Of a stretch of DNA of 64,000 nucleotides, positions 24,461-34,450 are shown piece by piece (position 1 is the stretch's first letter; every line of letters begins with the position of its first letter). A model generated the notes under the pieces. That model worked only from the letters and a program-made list of their open reading frames with translations. It was not told the DNA's origin and searched no databases. The stretch lies in the NCBI RefSeq assembly GCF_030209475.1, contig NZ_JARVRW010000003.1, forward strand, positions 1 through 64,000. The letters run 5' to 3'. Both the position numbers and the translations under genes were made by a program. Source of the stretch: Microbacterium sp. lyk4-40-TSB-66 (lineage in GTDB: Bacteria; Actinomycetota; Actinomycetes; Actinomycetales; Microbacteriaceae).

Positions 24461-25575
24461 GCACCACCACTCCTCCCGCGCGTCGAACGCCCGGCGAGCT
24501 GCAGAGCATCTGGCTCGTCGCCGAGCGTGAGATCGGATCGAAGCTGCGCAGCAAGGCCTTCGTCATCTCGACCGCCATCCTCATCGTCGCCGCCCTCGCC
24601 TCCGTCGTCTGGGGTGGTTTCTCGGCGAACAACGCGATGGGAAGCGGCATCCCGGTCGCCGTCACCTCGCAGACGCAGAGCGCGGTGTCGGGAGTCAGCG
24701 GCCTCGAGGTGACCGTGTCCGACAGCGACGACGCCGCGCGCGCCCTCGTCGAGGACGGAACGGTGGATGCCGCCCTGGTCTCGGGCTCATCGGATGCCGC
24801 GTTCGACTACACCGTCGTGGTGAAGGACGACGTGCCCGCAACGCTCCTGCAGATGCTCAGCGAGACCCCGCCGGTGCAGATGATCGATCCGGGCGCGGGA
24901 GCGGCCGACGCGCTGCGATATCTGATCGCGCTGGGCTTCGGGATCGTGTTCCTCATCGCCGCATCGACCTTCGGAGGCACGATCGCGCAGAGCGTCGTGG
25001 AGGAGAAGCAGACCCGCGTGGTCGAGATCCTCATCTCGGCGATCCCCGTGCGGGCCCTGCTGGCCGGGAAGGTCCTGGGCAACACGATCCTCGCGATGGC
25101 GCAGATCGTGCTGCTCGCGGCGGTCGCGGTGGTCGGGCTCGCCGTCACGGGACAGGCGGGGGTGCTCGATGCGCTCGGCGCCCCCATCGCCTGGTTCGCG
25201 ATCTTCTTCCTGTTCGGCTTCGTGCTGCTGGCCTCGCTGTTCGCCGCGGCGGCGGCGATGGTGTCGCGTCAGGAAGACATCGGGGCGACCACGACCCCCA
25301 TCACGATGCTGATCATGGCGCCGTACTTCCTGGTCATCTTCTTCAACGACAACCCCGTCGTGCTGACGATCATGTCGTACGTGCCGTTCTCGGCGCCGGT
25401 CGGGATGCCGCTGCGCATGTACCTCGGTGACGCGCAGTGGTGGGAGCCCGTGCTGTCGTTGCTGGTGCTGATGGCCGCGTGCGTGCTGGCGATCGGTCTC
25501 GCGGCGCGCATCTACCGCAACTCGCTCCTGCGCATGGGCGCGCGCGTGAAGCTCGCGGAGGCGCTGAAGGGCTGA
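24457..25575 (+). CDS. ABC-2 type exporter permease (NatB-like)
   Basis: 372 residues with a hydrophobic helix near residue 35-57, an external soluble segment of about 100 residues, and a block of five or six helices from about 150 (IALGFGIVFLIAASTFGGT, EEKQTRVVEILISAI, the last a conserved ABC-2 coupling motif). GTG at 24457 overlaps the ATPase stop (GTGA). It should form the membrane pore with the preceding ATPase. Confidence 0.92.
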   Translation: MSTTTPPARRTPGELQSIWLVAEREIGSKLRSKAFVISTAILIVAALASVVWGGFSANNAMGSGIPVAVTSQTQSAVSGVSGLEVTVSDSDDAARALVEDGTVDAALVSGSSDAAFDYTVVVKDDVPATLLQMLSETPPVQMIDPGAGAADALRYLIALGFGIVFLIAASTFGGTIAQSVVEEKQTRVVEILISAIPVRALLAGKVLGNTILAMAQIVLLAAVAVVGLAVTGQAGVLDALGAPIAWFAIFFLFGFVLLASLFAAAAAMVSRQEDIGATTTPITMLIMAPYFLVIFFNDNPVVLTIMSYVPFSAPVGMPLRMYLGDAQWWEPVLSLLVLMAACVLAIGLAARIYRNSLLRMGARVKLAEALKG

Positions 25576-25616
25576 GCCCTGGCGCCGTGGTCCGGATCAC
25601 GGACCTCGTCACGGAA

Positions 25617-25650
25617 GGGGATGGATGCCGGGCCACCGGCATCCATCCCC
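25617..25650. terminator. Bidirectional terminator built from inverted GGATGCC heptamers
   Basis: A perfect 15-bp stem GGGGATGGATGCCGG / CCGGCATCCATCCCC with a GCCA loop lies between the convergent ABC permease and VOC genes and is followed on the plus strand by tcttcc. The stem contains GGATGCC and its inverse. Confidence 0.85.
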
Positions 25651-25657
25651 TCTTCCG

Positions 25658-26038
25658 TCACTCCTCGAGGACGGCCAGCACGTTGCCGGCCGGGTCGCGG
25701 AACCAGGCGATGAGCGGTCCGCCCTCGCGCATGATGCCGCGGGAGTCCGTCGGGAAGTTCGCGTCGTCGTAGATCTTCGTGTCGACGCCGCGGGAGCGCA
25801 GGTCGTCGACGGCGGCCTCGACGTCGGCGACGGGGAAATTCAGCACCGTGAACGAGGCGGGCTCGTGGTGCGGCTTGCCGTAGATCAAGACGCGACCGCC
25901 CGAGCCCAAGTGCAGGGTGAGGAACCCCGAGCCCTCGAGCACCTCCACCCGGAGCCCGAGGGTCTCGGCGTAGAAGTGATGGGCGGCGTCGAGGTCGTCG
26001 ACCGCGAGGCCCGAGTAGGCACCGTCGGAATGGAACAT
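25658..26038 (-). CDS. VOC (glyoxalase-like) family protein
   Basis: 126 residues, two beta-alpha-beta-beta-beta halves: SGLAVDDLDAAHHFYAETLGL at the start and FRDPAGNVLAVLEE at the end, where the final Glu is the usual metal ligand position. Could be a dioxygenase-like, isomerase or resistance protein; the substrate is unknown. AAGGAG is placed 6-7 nt before ATG. Confidence 0.88.
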   Translation of the reverse strand: MFHSDGAYSGLAVDDLDAAHHFYAETLGLRVEVLEGSGFLTLHLGSGGRVLIYGKPHHEPASFTVLNFPVADVEAAVDDLRSRGVDTKIYDDANFPTDSRGIMREGGPLIAWFRDPAGNVLAVLEE

Positions 26039-26062
26039 GGCTTTCTCCTTCGTTATCGCGCG

Positions 26063-26812
26063 TTATCGCGCCACGTAGGCCGTGACGCTCTCGGACAGGC
26101 GGATGGGGATGCCGTCGATCTCGGAGTCGTCGCGGTCGCCGATCGCGACCGTGAGACCGTCGTCGACGCCGAAGACCGCGGCGCCCTCCTGGGTACCGCT
26201 CGCGCAACCGGCCGACCACGGCCGGTCGTCGATCGCGGTGAACGTGATGATGCACCGGCCGTCGCCGCCCGCGGGCTGGGCGAAGAAGATGCGGAAGTTG
26301 CTGACGGTGGCGATGTAGCGGGTGCTGCCGGAGTCGATCGCGCTGTCGCGGAGCACATCGGCGGGGATGGCGTCTTCGATGGTCTGCGGGAAGGTCAGCT
26401 CGGGGTACATCGCCGCGGCGGGGTCCACGGTGGCGGCGGGGTCGGCGGGCATCGACGCGGTCGCGGCCGAGCCGACCGCGAATCCGACGCCGAGGAGGGC
26501 GATCGCCCCGACGGCGGTGAGCACCCCGCGAAGGACGGGTCGCGAGGAGGAGGCGCCGTCCGCGGAGGCAGAAGCGTCCGCGGGGGCGCCGCCGTCTGCG
26601 GGATCACCGCTGTCTCCCGGGCCGTCGATGCCCTCCGACTCGGCGGGCGCCCGGGTCGAGAGCGTGGATGCGGGCGGGTCGACGACTCCGACGGTCGGCC
26701 GGACGCGGTCTTCGAGCTCGGCGAGCCGCTCGATCATCGCGGGTGTCGCGGGCGCACCTCCGGCGCCGTACACGCGTTCGCGCAGGCGTCGCAGTTCGAC
26801 GTCGTCGTCCAT
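26063..26812 (-). CDS. Single-pass membrane protein of unknown function
   Basis: 249 residues. The N-terminal 95 residues are predicted cytoplasmic (charged LRRLRERVYG start, then a Pro/Ala/Ser/Asp-rich linker), one helix follows (LRGVLTAVGAIALLGVGFAVGSA, about 95-118), and the outer domain has two Cys that may pair (GRCIITF and SAGCASG). No family recognised. ATG at 26812 follows TAGAGT by 6 nt. It lies between the VOC and GH15 genes on the same strand but has its own start box. Confidence 0.75.
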   Translation of the reverse strand: MDDDVELRRLRERVYGAGGAPATPAMIERLAELEDRVRPTVGVVDPPASTLSTRAPAESEGIDGPGDSGDPADGGAPADASASADGASSSRPVLRGVLTAVGAIALLGVGFAVGSAATASMPADPAATVDPAAAMYPELTFPQTIEDAIPADVLRDSAIDSGSTRYIATVSNFRIFFAQPAGGDGRCIITFTAIDDRPWSAGCASGTQEGAAVFGVDDGLTVAIGDRDDSEIDGIPIRLSESVTAYVAR

Positions 26813-26832
26813 GCGAAGACTCTAGGCCGGGC

Positions 26833-28614
26833 TCAATCGTCGTGGCGGGGGGCCGTGGCATCCAGGGCATCGGCGGCGCCCACCAAGGCCAGGTGCGAGA
26901 GCGCCTGCGGAGTGTTGCCCGCCTGCCGCCCCGTGGTGGGGTCGTACTCCTCCGACAGCAGTCCCAGGTCGTTGGCCACCGCGGTGAGCCTCTCCATAAG
27001 GTGCACCGCCTCGTCGCGCCGGCCGGTGTGGGCGTACTGCCCGACGAGCCAGAAGGAGCACGCGAGGAACGGATGCTCGTCGCCCGTCAGTCCGTCGACC
27101 CCGGTCGTGCGATAGCGCAGCAGCCAGCCGTCGGGCATGAGCGTCTCTTCCATGCGGGCGACGGTGGCCAGCATGCGCGGATCGTCGTAGGCGCAGAACC
27201 CCACCTGGGGCAGCACGAGCAGCGACGCGTCGACCTCGTCGGTGTCGAAGTGCTGCGTGAACCAGCCGCCCTCGTGGACACCCCGCTCGTCGATGTCGGC
27301 GCGTACGCGATCGCGCAGCGTGCGCCAGCTGTCGACCTCGCCGTCGTGTCCGCCGGTCTCGACGGCCCGGATGCCGCGGTCGAACGCCGCCCAGACCATC
27401 GCCCGTGAGTGCGTGAAGAAGTGCGCGTCGCCCCGCATCTCCCAGATGCCGAGGTCGGGTTTCTCGACCTCGGTCGCGAGCTGGTCGAGCAGTGCGCGCT
27501 GCAGTGCCCACGAGAAGCGGGTCTCTTCGACGCCGGCGTCGCGGGCCGCTTCGAGCGCCACCATCACCTCGCCGATGACGTCGGCCTGGTACTGGTCGAC
27601 GGCGCCGTTGCCGATGCGCACCGGGGCCGCTCCCCCGTAACCCGGCAGGTCGATCAGCTCGCGTTCGGGCAGGTCGCGCTCGCCCGCGATGCCGTACATG
27701 ATCTGCACGTCGGCCGGGTCGCCGGCGATCGCGCGCAGCAGCCACGCGCGCCAGTGCTGCGCGGCATCCAGGTATCCGTGGTCGATGTAGGCGCTCAGGG
27801 TGAGCGCGGCGTCGCGGAGCCAGACGTAGCGGTAGTCCCAGTTGCGGGAGCCGCCGAAGGCCTCGGGGAGAGAGGTGGTCGCCGCCGCGACGATGCCGCC
27901 GGTCTCGGAGTGCGTGAGCGCGCGCAACACCATGAGCGAGCGGGTGACGAGCGCGGTGTGGGTTCCGGTGGACTGCACGCGGTCGGCCCACGCGGCCCAC
28001 CACTCGCGCGTGCGCTCGAGCGCGGCCTCCACGTCGAACGGGGCGGGGGCGTCTTTCCACGACGGACCCCACGACAGCACCGAATCGACGCTCTGCCCGG
28101 TCGCGGTCGTCCATCGGCCGCGGTGCGCGGTGTCGGCCGCGATCAGACGGGGGCCGCGGATCGTGACGGCGTCGGGACCGGCGACGGCGAGGATGACGTG
28201 TTCGCCGCCGTGGCCGACCTGCCGCACCCACGGCACCGCGCGCGCGTAATCGAAGCGCAGGCGCACCTCGCTGACGAAGTCGACGTGACCCGACACCCCG
28301 ACCACGCGCCGCATCACGGCGTCGACGCCCTCGTCGATGGGCATCGCGTCGTAGACGTCGGCGATCCCGGTCGCCGTCTCCCACCGCGTGACGAGCACGA
28401 AGGTGTCGCCGTCGTACCGCCGGGTGGACCGCGCCTCGGGATCGGCCGGGCGCAGCGACCACGCGCCGTGCGACTCGTCGCCGAGCAGGGCGGCGAACAT
28501 CGACCCGCTGTCGTAGCGCGGAAGGCACAACCAGTCGATGCGGCCGTCGCGGGACACCAGCGCGGCGGAGCGGCAGTTGCTGAGGACGGCGTAATCCTCG
28601 ATCGGAGTGGTCAC
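26833..28614 (-). CDS. Glycoside hydrolase family 15 protein (glucoamylase/trehalase-like)
   Basis: 593 residues. N-terminal beta-sandwich (IEDYAVLSNCRSAALVSRDGRIDWLCLPRYDS) and an (alpha/alpha)6 barrel with GGSRNWDYRYVWLRDAA near residue 260 and the catalytic Glu in LLSEEYDP near 555. Cytosolic bacterial GH15 enzymes of this type hydrolyse alpha-glucans, oligosaccharides or trehalose. No signal peptide. GTG at 28614 matches the start of the conserved region; a longer open frame upstream is a GC-rich microsatellite and is rejected. A divergent glucose-6-phosphate dehydrogenase gene suggests a link to glucose use. Confidence 0.92.
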   Translation of the reverse strand: MTTPIEDYAVLSNCRSAALVSRDGRIDWLCLPRYDSGSMFAALLGDESHGAWSLRPADPEARSTRRYDGDTFVLVTRWETATGIADVYDAMPIDEGVDAVMRRVVGVSGHVDFVSEVRLRFDYARAVPWVRQVGHGGEHVILAVAGPDAVTIRGPRLIAADTAHRGRWTTATGQSVDSVLSWGPSWKDAPAPFDVEAALERTREWWAAWADRVQSTGTHTALVTRSLMVLRALTHSETGGIVAAATTSLPEAFGGSRNWDYRYVWLRDAALTLSAYIDHGYLDAAQHWRAWLLRAIAGDPADVQIMYGIAGERDLPERELIDLPGYGGAAPVRIGNGAVDQYQADVIGEVMVALEAARDAGVEETRFSWALQRALLDQLATEVEKPDLGIWEMRGDAHFFTHSRAMVWAAFDRGIRAVETGGHDGEVDSWRTLRDRVRADIDERGVHEGGWFTQHFDTDEVDASLLVLPQVGFCAYDDPRMLATVARMEETLMPDGWLLRYRTTGVDGLTGDEHPFLACSFWLVGQYAHTGRRDEAVHLMERLTAVANDLGLLSEEYDPTTGRQAGNTPQALSHLALVGAADALDATAPRHDD

Positions 28615-28694
28615 CCTCGGATCATGGCAGAGGGCGCCGACATCGTGGCCGAGAGTCGGGGATGGACTTCCCCGGCCGCGTGCGAGGGTTTCGC

Positions 28695-28765
28695 GGGCGC
28701 GGGCGCGGGCGCGGGGGCGCCGGGGCGCCGGGGGCGCCGGGGGCGCCGGGGGCGCCGGGAGCGCC
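28695..28765. repeat. GC microsatellite, 6- to 9-bp units
   Basis: Three GGGCGC units grade into about six copies of GGGGGCGCC in the 290-bp space between the divergent GH15 and zwf genes. It is translatable in one antisense frame as Ala-Pro-Pro repeats but shows no sign of use. Confidence 0.85.
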
Positions 28766-28904
28766 GCCCGTGGCGCGACGCGGACGCCGCGGGGCCACGG
28801 CCGGCGCCGTGCGCGGCCCGCGAAGCAGGACGTCGCGCTAGTGGCATCCATGGGCTCGCTGCAAGCGGCGCACCGGTGTCGGAGGGGAGCGCTACGGTGG
28901 CCGC

Positions 28905-30266
28905 ATGGCCGCGGACACCACCCTCATCATCCTGGGCGCCTCGGGCGACCTCACGTCTCGACTGCTCCTGCCCGCCCTCGGCCAACTGCTGACGCGCGAA
29001 CCCGGCCGGTCGGTCCGGCTGCACGGTGCGGGCATGGAGGACTGGACCGACGAGCACTGGCGCGAGGTCGTGCGCACGGCCTTCCAGACGATGGATGCCG
29101 AAGGCGCGTTCGCCGCGATCTCGGAGACCACCTACTCGCAGGCCGACATCACCAAGCCCGCCGATCTGCAGAAACTGCTCGACGACGCCGAGGGCCGCCC
29201 CGCCCTTTACTTCGCGGTGCCCCCGGCCGTCACCGAGAAGTCGTGCCTCGCTCTCAGCGACGTGACCATTCGGGAGGGCACGGTCCTCGCCCTCGAGAAG
29301 CCCTTCGGCACCGACGAGGCCAGCGCCCACCGGCTCAATCAGCAGCTGGCGAAGCTCGTGCCCGAAGACCAGGTGTTCCGCATCGACCACTTCCTCGGGC
29401 GTTCGACCGTGCTCAACCTGCTGGGCGCCCGCTTCGCCAACCGCCTGCTCGAGAGCGTCTGGTCGGCCGACGACATCGGCTCGGTCGACATCGACTACCC
29501 CGAGCCTCTGGGGCTCGAGGGCCGCGCGGGCTACTACGACGGTGCCGGCGCTCTGGTCGACATGATCCAGAGTCACCTGCTGCAGGTCATGGCGTTCGTC
29601 ACGATGGAGCCCCCGGCATCCCTCAATCAGCTCGATCTGCGCGACGCCACCTCGGCGGTGCTGCGCGCCACGCACGTGCGCGACGACGACCCCGTGCGCA
29701 ACTCGCGCCGCGCCCGGTACACCGCCGGCGATGTCGGCGACCGTCATTTCTCGTCGTACGTCGACGAGCCGGGAGTCGACGCGGCCCGTGGCACCGAGAC
29801 TCTCGCCGAGATGACGGTGGAGGTGCGAAACGCCCGGTGGCAGGGCGTTCCCATCACCCTGCGCTCCGGCAAGGCGCTCAGCTCCGGCCATCGGGCCGTC
29901 ACCGTCACCTTCAAGCCCGTGCGACACCTCCCCGGCGGCTTCGTCGGCGAGAGCGAGCCGTCCGAGCTCGTGTTCTCGCTCGGGCCCGACACCATGAGCC
30001 TCGGCCTCAACGTCAACGGCGCCGACGACCCCCTCGAGCTCGAGCGCGTGACACTTGCGGCAGACCTCGGCGAGGGTGCGCTCAAGGCCTACGGCGAAGT
30101 GCTCTCCGGCATCCTCGACGGCGATGCGATGCTCGCCGTCCGCGGCGACGCGGCCGAGCAGTGCTGGCGCATCGTGCAGCCGGTCATCGATGCCTGGCGC
30201 GCGAACGAGGTGCCCCTCGACGAGTACCCGGCGGGCTCGGCCGGGCCGGCGTCGTGGAGCGAATGA
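28905..30266 (+). CDS. zwf: Glucose-6-phosphate dehydrogenase (NADP)
   Basis: 453 residues, slightly short for the family. GASGDLTSR at 12-20 is the NADP fingerprint, LEKPFG follows near 128, and RIDHFLGR near 159-166 contains the catalytic His region. It starts the oxidative pentose phosphate pathway. It stands alone rather than in the tkt-tal-zwf-opcA group usual in actinobacteria, so it may be a secondary copy. ATG at 28905 follows TACGGT by 6 nt. Confidence 0.93.
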   Translation: MAADTTLIILGASGDLTSRLLLPALGQLLTREPGRSVRLHGAGMEDWTDEHWREVVRTAFQTMDAEGAFAAISETTYSQADITKPADLQKLLDDAEGRPALYFAVPPAVTEKSCLALSDVTIREGTVLALEKPFGTDEASAHRLNQQLAKLVPEDQVFRIDHFLGRSTVLNLLGARFANRLLESVWSADDIGSVDIDYPEPLGLEGRAGYYDGAGALVDMIQSHLLQVMAFVTMEPPASLNQLDLRDATSAVLRATHVRDDDPVRNSRRARYTAGDVGDRHFSSYVDEPGVDAARGTETLAEMTVEVRNARWQGVPITLRSGKALSSGHRAVTVTFKPVRHLPGGFVGESEPSELVFSLGPDTMSLGLNVNGADDPLELERVTLAADLGEGALKAYGEVLSGILDGDAMLAVRGDAAEQCWRIVQPVIDAWRANEVPLDEYPAGSAGPASWSE

Positions 30267-30527
30267 TGCGGATGCCGAGCGCCTGACCGGTCCGCCGCGC
30301 CGCGGTCGTCGCGGCCCGGGGACACCACCGGCGGCAGCTCGGTGCCGGGGCGTGGTCGACACGTCGTGAATCGGCGATCCGCGCGGGTCTTTGTCGCGAC
30401 GAGCTCCCCCTCCCGCCCGCGCGGACCCCGACGCACGGCGTCACGGGGGAACATCTCGCGCGCGATGCGCGTTCACTGGTTCGGGTCAACGGCGTCCCGG
30501 TTCCGTCATCCGTCCTCAGGAGTACCC

Positions 30528-31112
30528 ATGTCTCTCGTTCTCGACCGCACCGCCCCCACCGACGCCCCGATCCTCGACGTCCTCGCCGAGCGCTGGAGCA
30601 CCCGCGTCTTCGACCCCGAGACGCCCATCGACGAGTCGGCGCTGCGCTCCGCGCTCGAGGCCGCCCGCTGGGCGCCGTCGGGCATGAACTTCCAGCCGTG
30701 GCGCTTCATCGTCGCCCGCCGCGGCACCGCCGCCCACTCCAAGCTCGTCGCCGCGCTCATGGGCTTCAACCGGGCCTGGGCCCCGGACGCCGGCGCCCTC
30801 GTCGTCGTGCTCGCCGAGACCGAGACCGAGGACGGCGAAGCCCGCACGTGGGCGCAGTACGACAGCGGTCAGGCCGCGGCCCACTTCACCGTTCAGGCGC
30901 ATGCCGAGGGTCTCGCCACCCACCAGATGGGCGGTTTCGTCGCCGACGACCTGCGCGAGGCCTTCGACGTCGACGCTCGTTTCCTCCCGGTCACCGTCAT
31001 CGCGGTCGGCTCGCTCGGCGACATCGATTCGGCCGAAGAGGGCCTGCGCGAGCGCGAGCTCGCTCCCCGCCAGCGCCGCACGGTCGAGGAGTCGCTGCTC
31101 GTCGACGACTGA
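30528..31112 (+). CDS. Nitroreductase-family flavoprotein
   Basis: 194 residues. ERWSTRVFDPETPIDESAL at the start, ARWAPSGMNFQPWRFIVAR (FMN contact) and AHAEGLATHQMGGF in the middle are standard for NADPH-dependent FMN nitroreductases. Likely substrates are quinones, nitro compounds or flavins. ATG at 30528 has AGGAG 6 nt upstream. The 261-bp gap before it holds no gene I can support. It ends at a strong terminator shared with the convergent RraA-like gene. Confidence 0.9.
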   Translation: MSLVLDRTAPTDAPILDVLAERWSTRVFDPETPIDESALRSALEAARWAPSGMNFQPWRFIVARRGTAAHSKLVAALMGFNRAWAPDAGALVVVLAETETEDGEARTWAQYDSGQAAAHFTVQAHAEGLATHQMGGFVADDLREAFDVDARFLPVTVIAVGSLGDIDSAEEGLRERELAPRQRRTVEESLLVDD

Positions 31113-31135
31113 GCCGCCGGCATCCCTCTCGAGAG

Positions 31136-31188
31136 ACGCCATCCTCGGGGAGAAGCGCTGATGCGCCGTGTCTCCCCGGGGGTGGCGT
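31136..31188. terminator. Bidirectional hairpin terminator
   Basis: ACGCCATCCTCGGGGAGA (31136-31153) pairs with TCTCCCCGGGGGTGGCGT (31171-31188) over 18 bp with two G-U pairs and a 17-nt loop, between the convergent nitroreductase and RraA-like genes. Confidence 0.8.
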
Positions 31189-31268
31189 TCCTCGTGTGCA
31201 CAGGCGAGACGGATGCCGCTCCCTCGGCCCCCGGGTGAGCGGGGCGTTCGCGAGCTGTCGCGGTCCGG

Positions 31269-31736
31269 TCAGCGCTCGACCAGCACCCCGTCGGCATCCG
31301 CCCACACGCGCCGACCCGGCGTGAAGACGACACCCGCGATCGTCACCGGCACGTCGACGTCGCCGACGCCGTCCTTCGCGCTCTTGCGCGGGTTGGAGCC
31401 CAGCGCCTTGACCCCGAGCGGCAGCTCTGCGAGGGCGACGCGGTCGCGGATCGCCCCGTTGACGATGATCCCCGCCCAGCCGTTCTCGACCGCCGACGCC
31501 GCGATCATGTCGCCGACGAGCGCGGACTCGAGCGAACCTGCGCCGTCGACCACCAGCACCGCGCCCGCGCCGGGCGTGGCCAGGACTTGCTTCACCAGGG
31601 CGTTGTCGCGGTGGCACCGCACCGTTCGCACCGGCCCGTCGAAGGCGGTGCGTCCGCCCAGGTCGATCAGCGGGAGCGAGAGCGAGTCGAGCTCGTCACC
31701 GCGCTCGTCGTACAGGTCGGCCGTCGCGATCGTCAT
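31269..31736 (-). CDS. RraA-like protein (HMG/4-hydroxy-4-methyl-2-oxoglutarate aldolase fold)
   Basis: 155 residues. LVGDMIAASAVENGWAGIIVNGAIRD is the conserved core including the GxxxRD substrate and Mg2+ loop. Members either inhibit RNase E (RraA proper) or are oxaloacetate/HMG aldolases; sequence alone does not decide. ATG at 31736 lies 6 nt after TACCCT. Confidence 0.9.
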   Translation of the reverse strand: MTIATADLYDERGDELDSLSLPLIDLGGRTAFDGPVRTVRCHRDNALVKQVLATPGAGAVLVVDGAGSLESALVGDMIAASAVENGWAGIIVNGAIRDRVALAELPLGVKALGSNPRKSAKDGVGDVDVPVTIAGVVFTPGRRVWADADGVLVER

Positions 31737-31893
31737 GCCGCCAGGGTAACGGCGAGCGGGGGCGTCCCGGGATGCGCCGATCCGTCCGAACACGATCCAC
31801 GAGGCGGATCTGCACCTTCGAGGTGTCGCCGGCCCGCGCGCTTGAAAGCGGGGATGCCACGCGCCGCGCGGCGACCCCGCTCCGCCGTCGCGA

Positions 31894-34098
31894 TCACTCG
31901 ACGATCTCGGCCTCGATCACGTCGTCGCCGGAATCGTCGCCCGACTCCTGCGCGGGACCCGCGCTGACCAGCATCAGCGAGTCCGCGTCGCTGGCGACGT
32001 CGACCCGCACGACGTCGCCGTCGCGGACCGTCCCGGCGAGGATCGCCATCGCGAGACGGTTCTGGATCTCGGTCTGGATGAGGCGGCGCAGGGGCCGGGC
32101 GCCGTACACCGGGTCGTAGCCGCGCTCGGCGAGCCACGACCGCGCGTCGGGCGTGACCGCGAGGGTCAGCCGGCGTTCGCGGAGACGCTTGTGCAGTGCG
32201 TCGACGGCCAGCTCGACGATCTGGGCGAGGTCGTCCTGGCTCAACGCCTGGAAGATCACGATGTCGTCGAGACGGTTCACGAACTCGGGTTTGAAGGCCT
32301 GGCGCACCAGCGCCTGAACCTGGTGCGTCTTGGCATCCATCGACAGCGTCGGATCGATCAGGATCGGCGAGCCGAGGTTGGAGGTCAGGATCAGGATGAC
32401 GTTCGTGAAGTCGACCGTGCGACCCTGACCGTCGGTGAGGCGACCGTCGTCCATGACCTGCAGGAGCACGTCGAACACCTCGGGGTGCGCCTTCTCGACC
32501 TCGTCCAGCAGCACCACGCTGTAGGGGCGGCGGCGCACGGCCTCGGTCAGCTGTCCGCCCTGCTCGTAGCCGATGTACCCCGGAGGGGCACCGACCAGCC
32601 GCGAGACGGAGTGCTTCTCGCCGTACTCCGACATGTCGATGCGCACCATGGCGTGCTCGTCGTCGAAGAGGAAGTCGGCGAGCGACTTGGCCAACTCCGT
32701 CTTGCCGACACCGGTGGGGCCGAGGAACAGGAACGAGCCGACGGGCCGGTTCGGGTCGCTGATCCCCGCGCGCGAGCGACGGACGGCGTCGGACACCGCC
32801 TTCACGGCATCCCGCTGTCCGATCAGGCGTCTGCCGAGCTCACGCTCGAGGTGCAGCAGCTTCTCGGTCTCGCCCTGCAGCAGACGCCCGACCGGAATGC
32901 CCGTCCACGCGGCGATGACGGCCGCGATGTCTTCGTCGGTGACCTGGTCGTTGACCATGCGGTCTCCCGCGGGCTCCTCGCGCTCGGCGAGCATGAGCTC
33001 GCGCTCCAGCGCCGGGATCTCGGCGTACAGCAACCGGGACGCGCGCTCGAGGTTTCCTTCGCGCTGTGCGCGCTCGGCATCCACTCGGGCGGCGTCGAGA
33101 CGGGTCTTGAGGTCGCCGACGCGGTTGAGCGAGGCGCGCTCGCGCTCCCACCGGGCCTGCAGTTCGTCGAGCTTGGCCTGCTCGGCGGCGAGGGATTCGC
33201 GGAGAGCTGCGAGGCGCTCCTTCGAGGCGGCGTCCTTCTCTTTCTTCAGGGCGAGCTCTTCGAGCTTGAGCCGGTCGACGTGGCGGCGCAGCTCGTCGAT
33301 CTCGAGCGGGGCGGAGTCGATCTCCATGCGCAGGCGCGACGCCGCTTCGTCGATCAGGTCGATGGCTTTGTCGGGCAGCTGGCGAGACGGGATGTACCTG
33401 TTCGACAGGGATGCCGCGGCGACCAGCGCCGCGTCGGCGATCGCGACCTTGTGGTGCGCCTCGTAGCGCTCCTTGAGGCCGCGAAGGATCGCGACGGTGT
33501 CCTCGACCGTGGGTTCGCCGACGTAGACCTGCTGGAAGCGGCGTTCGAGGGCGGCATCCTTCTCGATGAACTCGCGGTACTCGTCGAGCGTGGTCGCGCC
33601 GATGAGCCGCAGTTCACCGCGGGCCAGCATGGGCTTGAGCATGTTGGACGCGGCGACCGAACCCTCACCGCCGCCCGCGCCCATCAGCACGTGCAGCTCG
33701 TCGATGAAGGTGATCACGCGCCCGTCTGACTCGGTGATCTCTTTGAGCACGCTCTTCAGGCGTTCCTCGAACTGACCGCGGTACATCGCGCCGGCGACCA
33801 GCGCCGAGATGTCGAGGGCGACCAGCTCTTTGTTCTTCAGGCTCTCGGCGACGTCGCCGGCGACGATGCGCTGGGCGAGGCCCTCGACGACGGCGGTCTT
33901 GCCGACGCCGGGCTCGCCGATGAGGACGGGGTTGTTCTTGGTGCGCCGGGTGAGCACCTGGCTGACGCGGCGGATCTCGCCGTCGCGCCCGATCACGGGG
34001 TCGAGCTTGCCCTGACGGGCCCGGTCGGTGAGGTTGATGCCGAACTGCTCGAGGGCGCTGCGCGCGTCCTCCTGCCCCGGCTGTTGCGTGGCGTTCAT
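31894..34098 (-). CDS. clpB: ClpB disaggregase lacking the N-terminal domain
   Basis: 734 residues, about 120-130 fewer than full-length ClpB. The protein starts directly at the linker ([24 protein letters not shown]). NBD1 has Walker A GEPGVGKT at 61-68, then a coiled-coil middle domain (about 260-380), then NBD2 with GPTGVGKT and the C-terminal domain. The Clp-N repeats are absent and nothing like them lies upstream. It works with DnaK, GrpE and DnaJ (encoded 10 kb away) to rescue aggregates. AGGAG precedes ATG. A perfect HAIR operator lies 34 bp upstream, so HspR should repress it. Confidence 0.95.
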   Translation of the reverse strand: MNATQQPGQEDARSALEQFGINLTDRARQGKLDPVIGRDGEIRRVSQVLTRRTKNNPVLIGEPGVGKTAVVEGLAQRIVAGDVAESLKNKELVALDISALVAGAMYRGQFEERLKSVLKEITESDGRVITFIDELHVLMGAGGGEGSVAASNMLKPMLARGELRLIGATTLDEYREFIEKDAALERRFQQVYVGEPTVEDTVAILRGLKERYEAHHKVAIADAALVAAASLSNRYIPSRQLPDKAIDLIDEAASRLRMEIDSAPLEIDELRRHVDRLKLEELALKKEKDAASKERLAALRESLAAEQAKLDELQARWERERASLNRVGDLKTRLDAARVDAERAQREGNLERASRLLYAEIPALERELMLAEREEPAGDRMVNDQVTDEDIAAVIAAWTGIPVGRLLQGETEKLLHLERELGRRLIGQRDAVKAVSDAVRRSRAGISDPNRPVGSFLFLGPTGVGKTELAKSLADFLFDDEHAMVRIDMSEYGEKHSVSRLVGAPPGYIGYEQGGQLTEAVRRRPYSVVLLDEVEKAHPEVFDVLLQVMDDGRLTDGQGRTVDFTNVILILTSNLGSPILIDPTLSMDAKTHQVQALVRQAFKPEFVNRLDDIVIFQALSQDDLAQIVELAVDALHKRLRERRLTLAVTPDARSWLAERGYDPVYGARPLRRLIQTEIQNRLAMAILAGTVRDGDVVRVDVASDADSLMLVSAGPAQESGDDSGDDVIEAEIVE

Positions 34099-34131
34099 TG
34101 GGTCTCCTGAAAGTGTGCCGCTTCACTCAAA

Positions 34132-34179
34132 CTTGAGTTGCGTTGACTCAAGTTTAGCATTTGCCTTCGTTCAGGACAA
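34132..34179 (-). promoter_or_regulatory. clpB promoter with perfect HAIR (HspR) operator
   Basis: Reading the minus strand: TTGTCC (34174-34179), 17-bp spacer, TAAACT (34151-34156). Overlapping the -10 end is CTTGAGT-N7-ACTCAAG (34132-34152), an exact match to the HspR-associated inverted repeat known from Streptomyces and mycobacteria. An extra ACTCAA half-site adjoins at 34125. Confidence 0.93.
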
Positions 34180-34280
34180 CGGATGCCGCGGACTCCACGC
34201 CGAAATCGACCCTGCGCGGCGTCGGGCGCGCCGCTCGGCGGGCTGGGCAGGGGACGCGTCGCTCGAGATCACGCGCCGTG

Positions 34281-34332
34281 GACGAGATCACCCGCTTTGC
34301 GGTGTGATCTCGGCGTGATCACGTGATCTCGG
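34281..34332. repeat. 52-bp intergenic repeat, copy A (GAGATCAC palindromes)
   Basis: Starts GACGAGATCAC, contains a GAGATCAC...GTGTGATCTC hairpin and ends in the palindrome GATCACGTGATC. With the flanking 34265 copy, the word GAGATCAC/GTGATCTC occurs four times here. Lies between clpB and the GlxA-type gene. Confidence 0.85.
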
Positions 34333-34450
34333 GCACCGCCGACGCGGGGAGCGCGGAGCCCGGCCGCCAAGCCCGCGCGTCGCGCTCGCACACCCTGTGT
34401 GCGCCGTGCGCGCAGGGAGTGCCGCGCAGGCGCCGAGTTCACGCGATCTG

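Noticed and set aside
28615..28851. N-terminal extension of the GH15 enzyme through the GC microsatellite
   Set aside because: Translates to Ala-Pro-Pro and Arg-rich repeats; the conserved start is at 28614.
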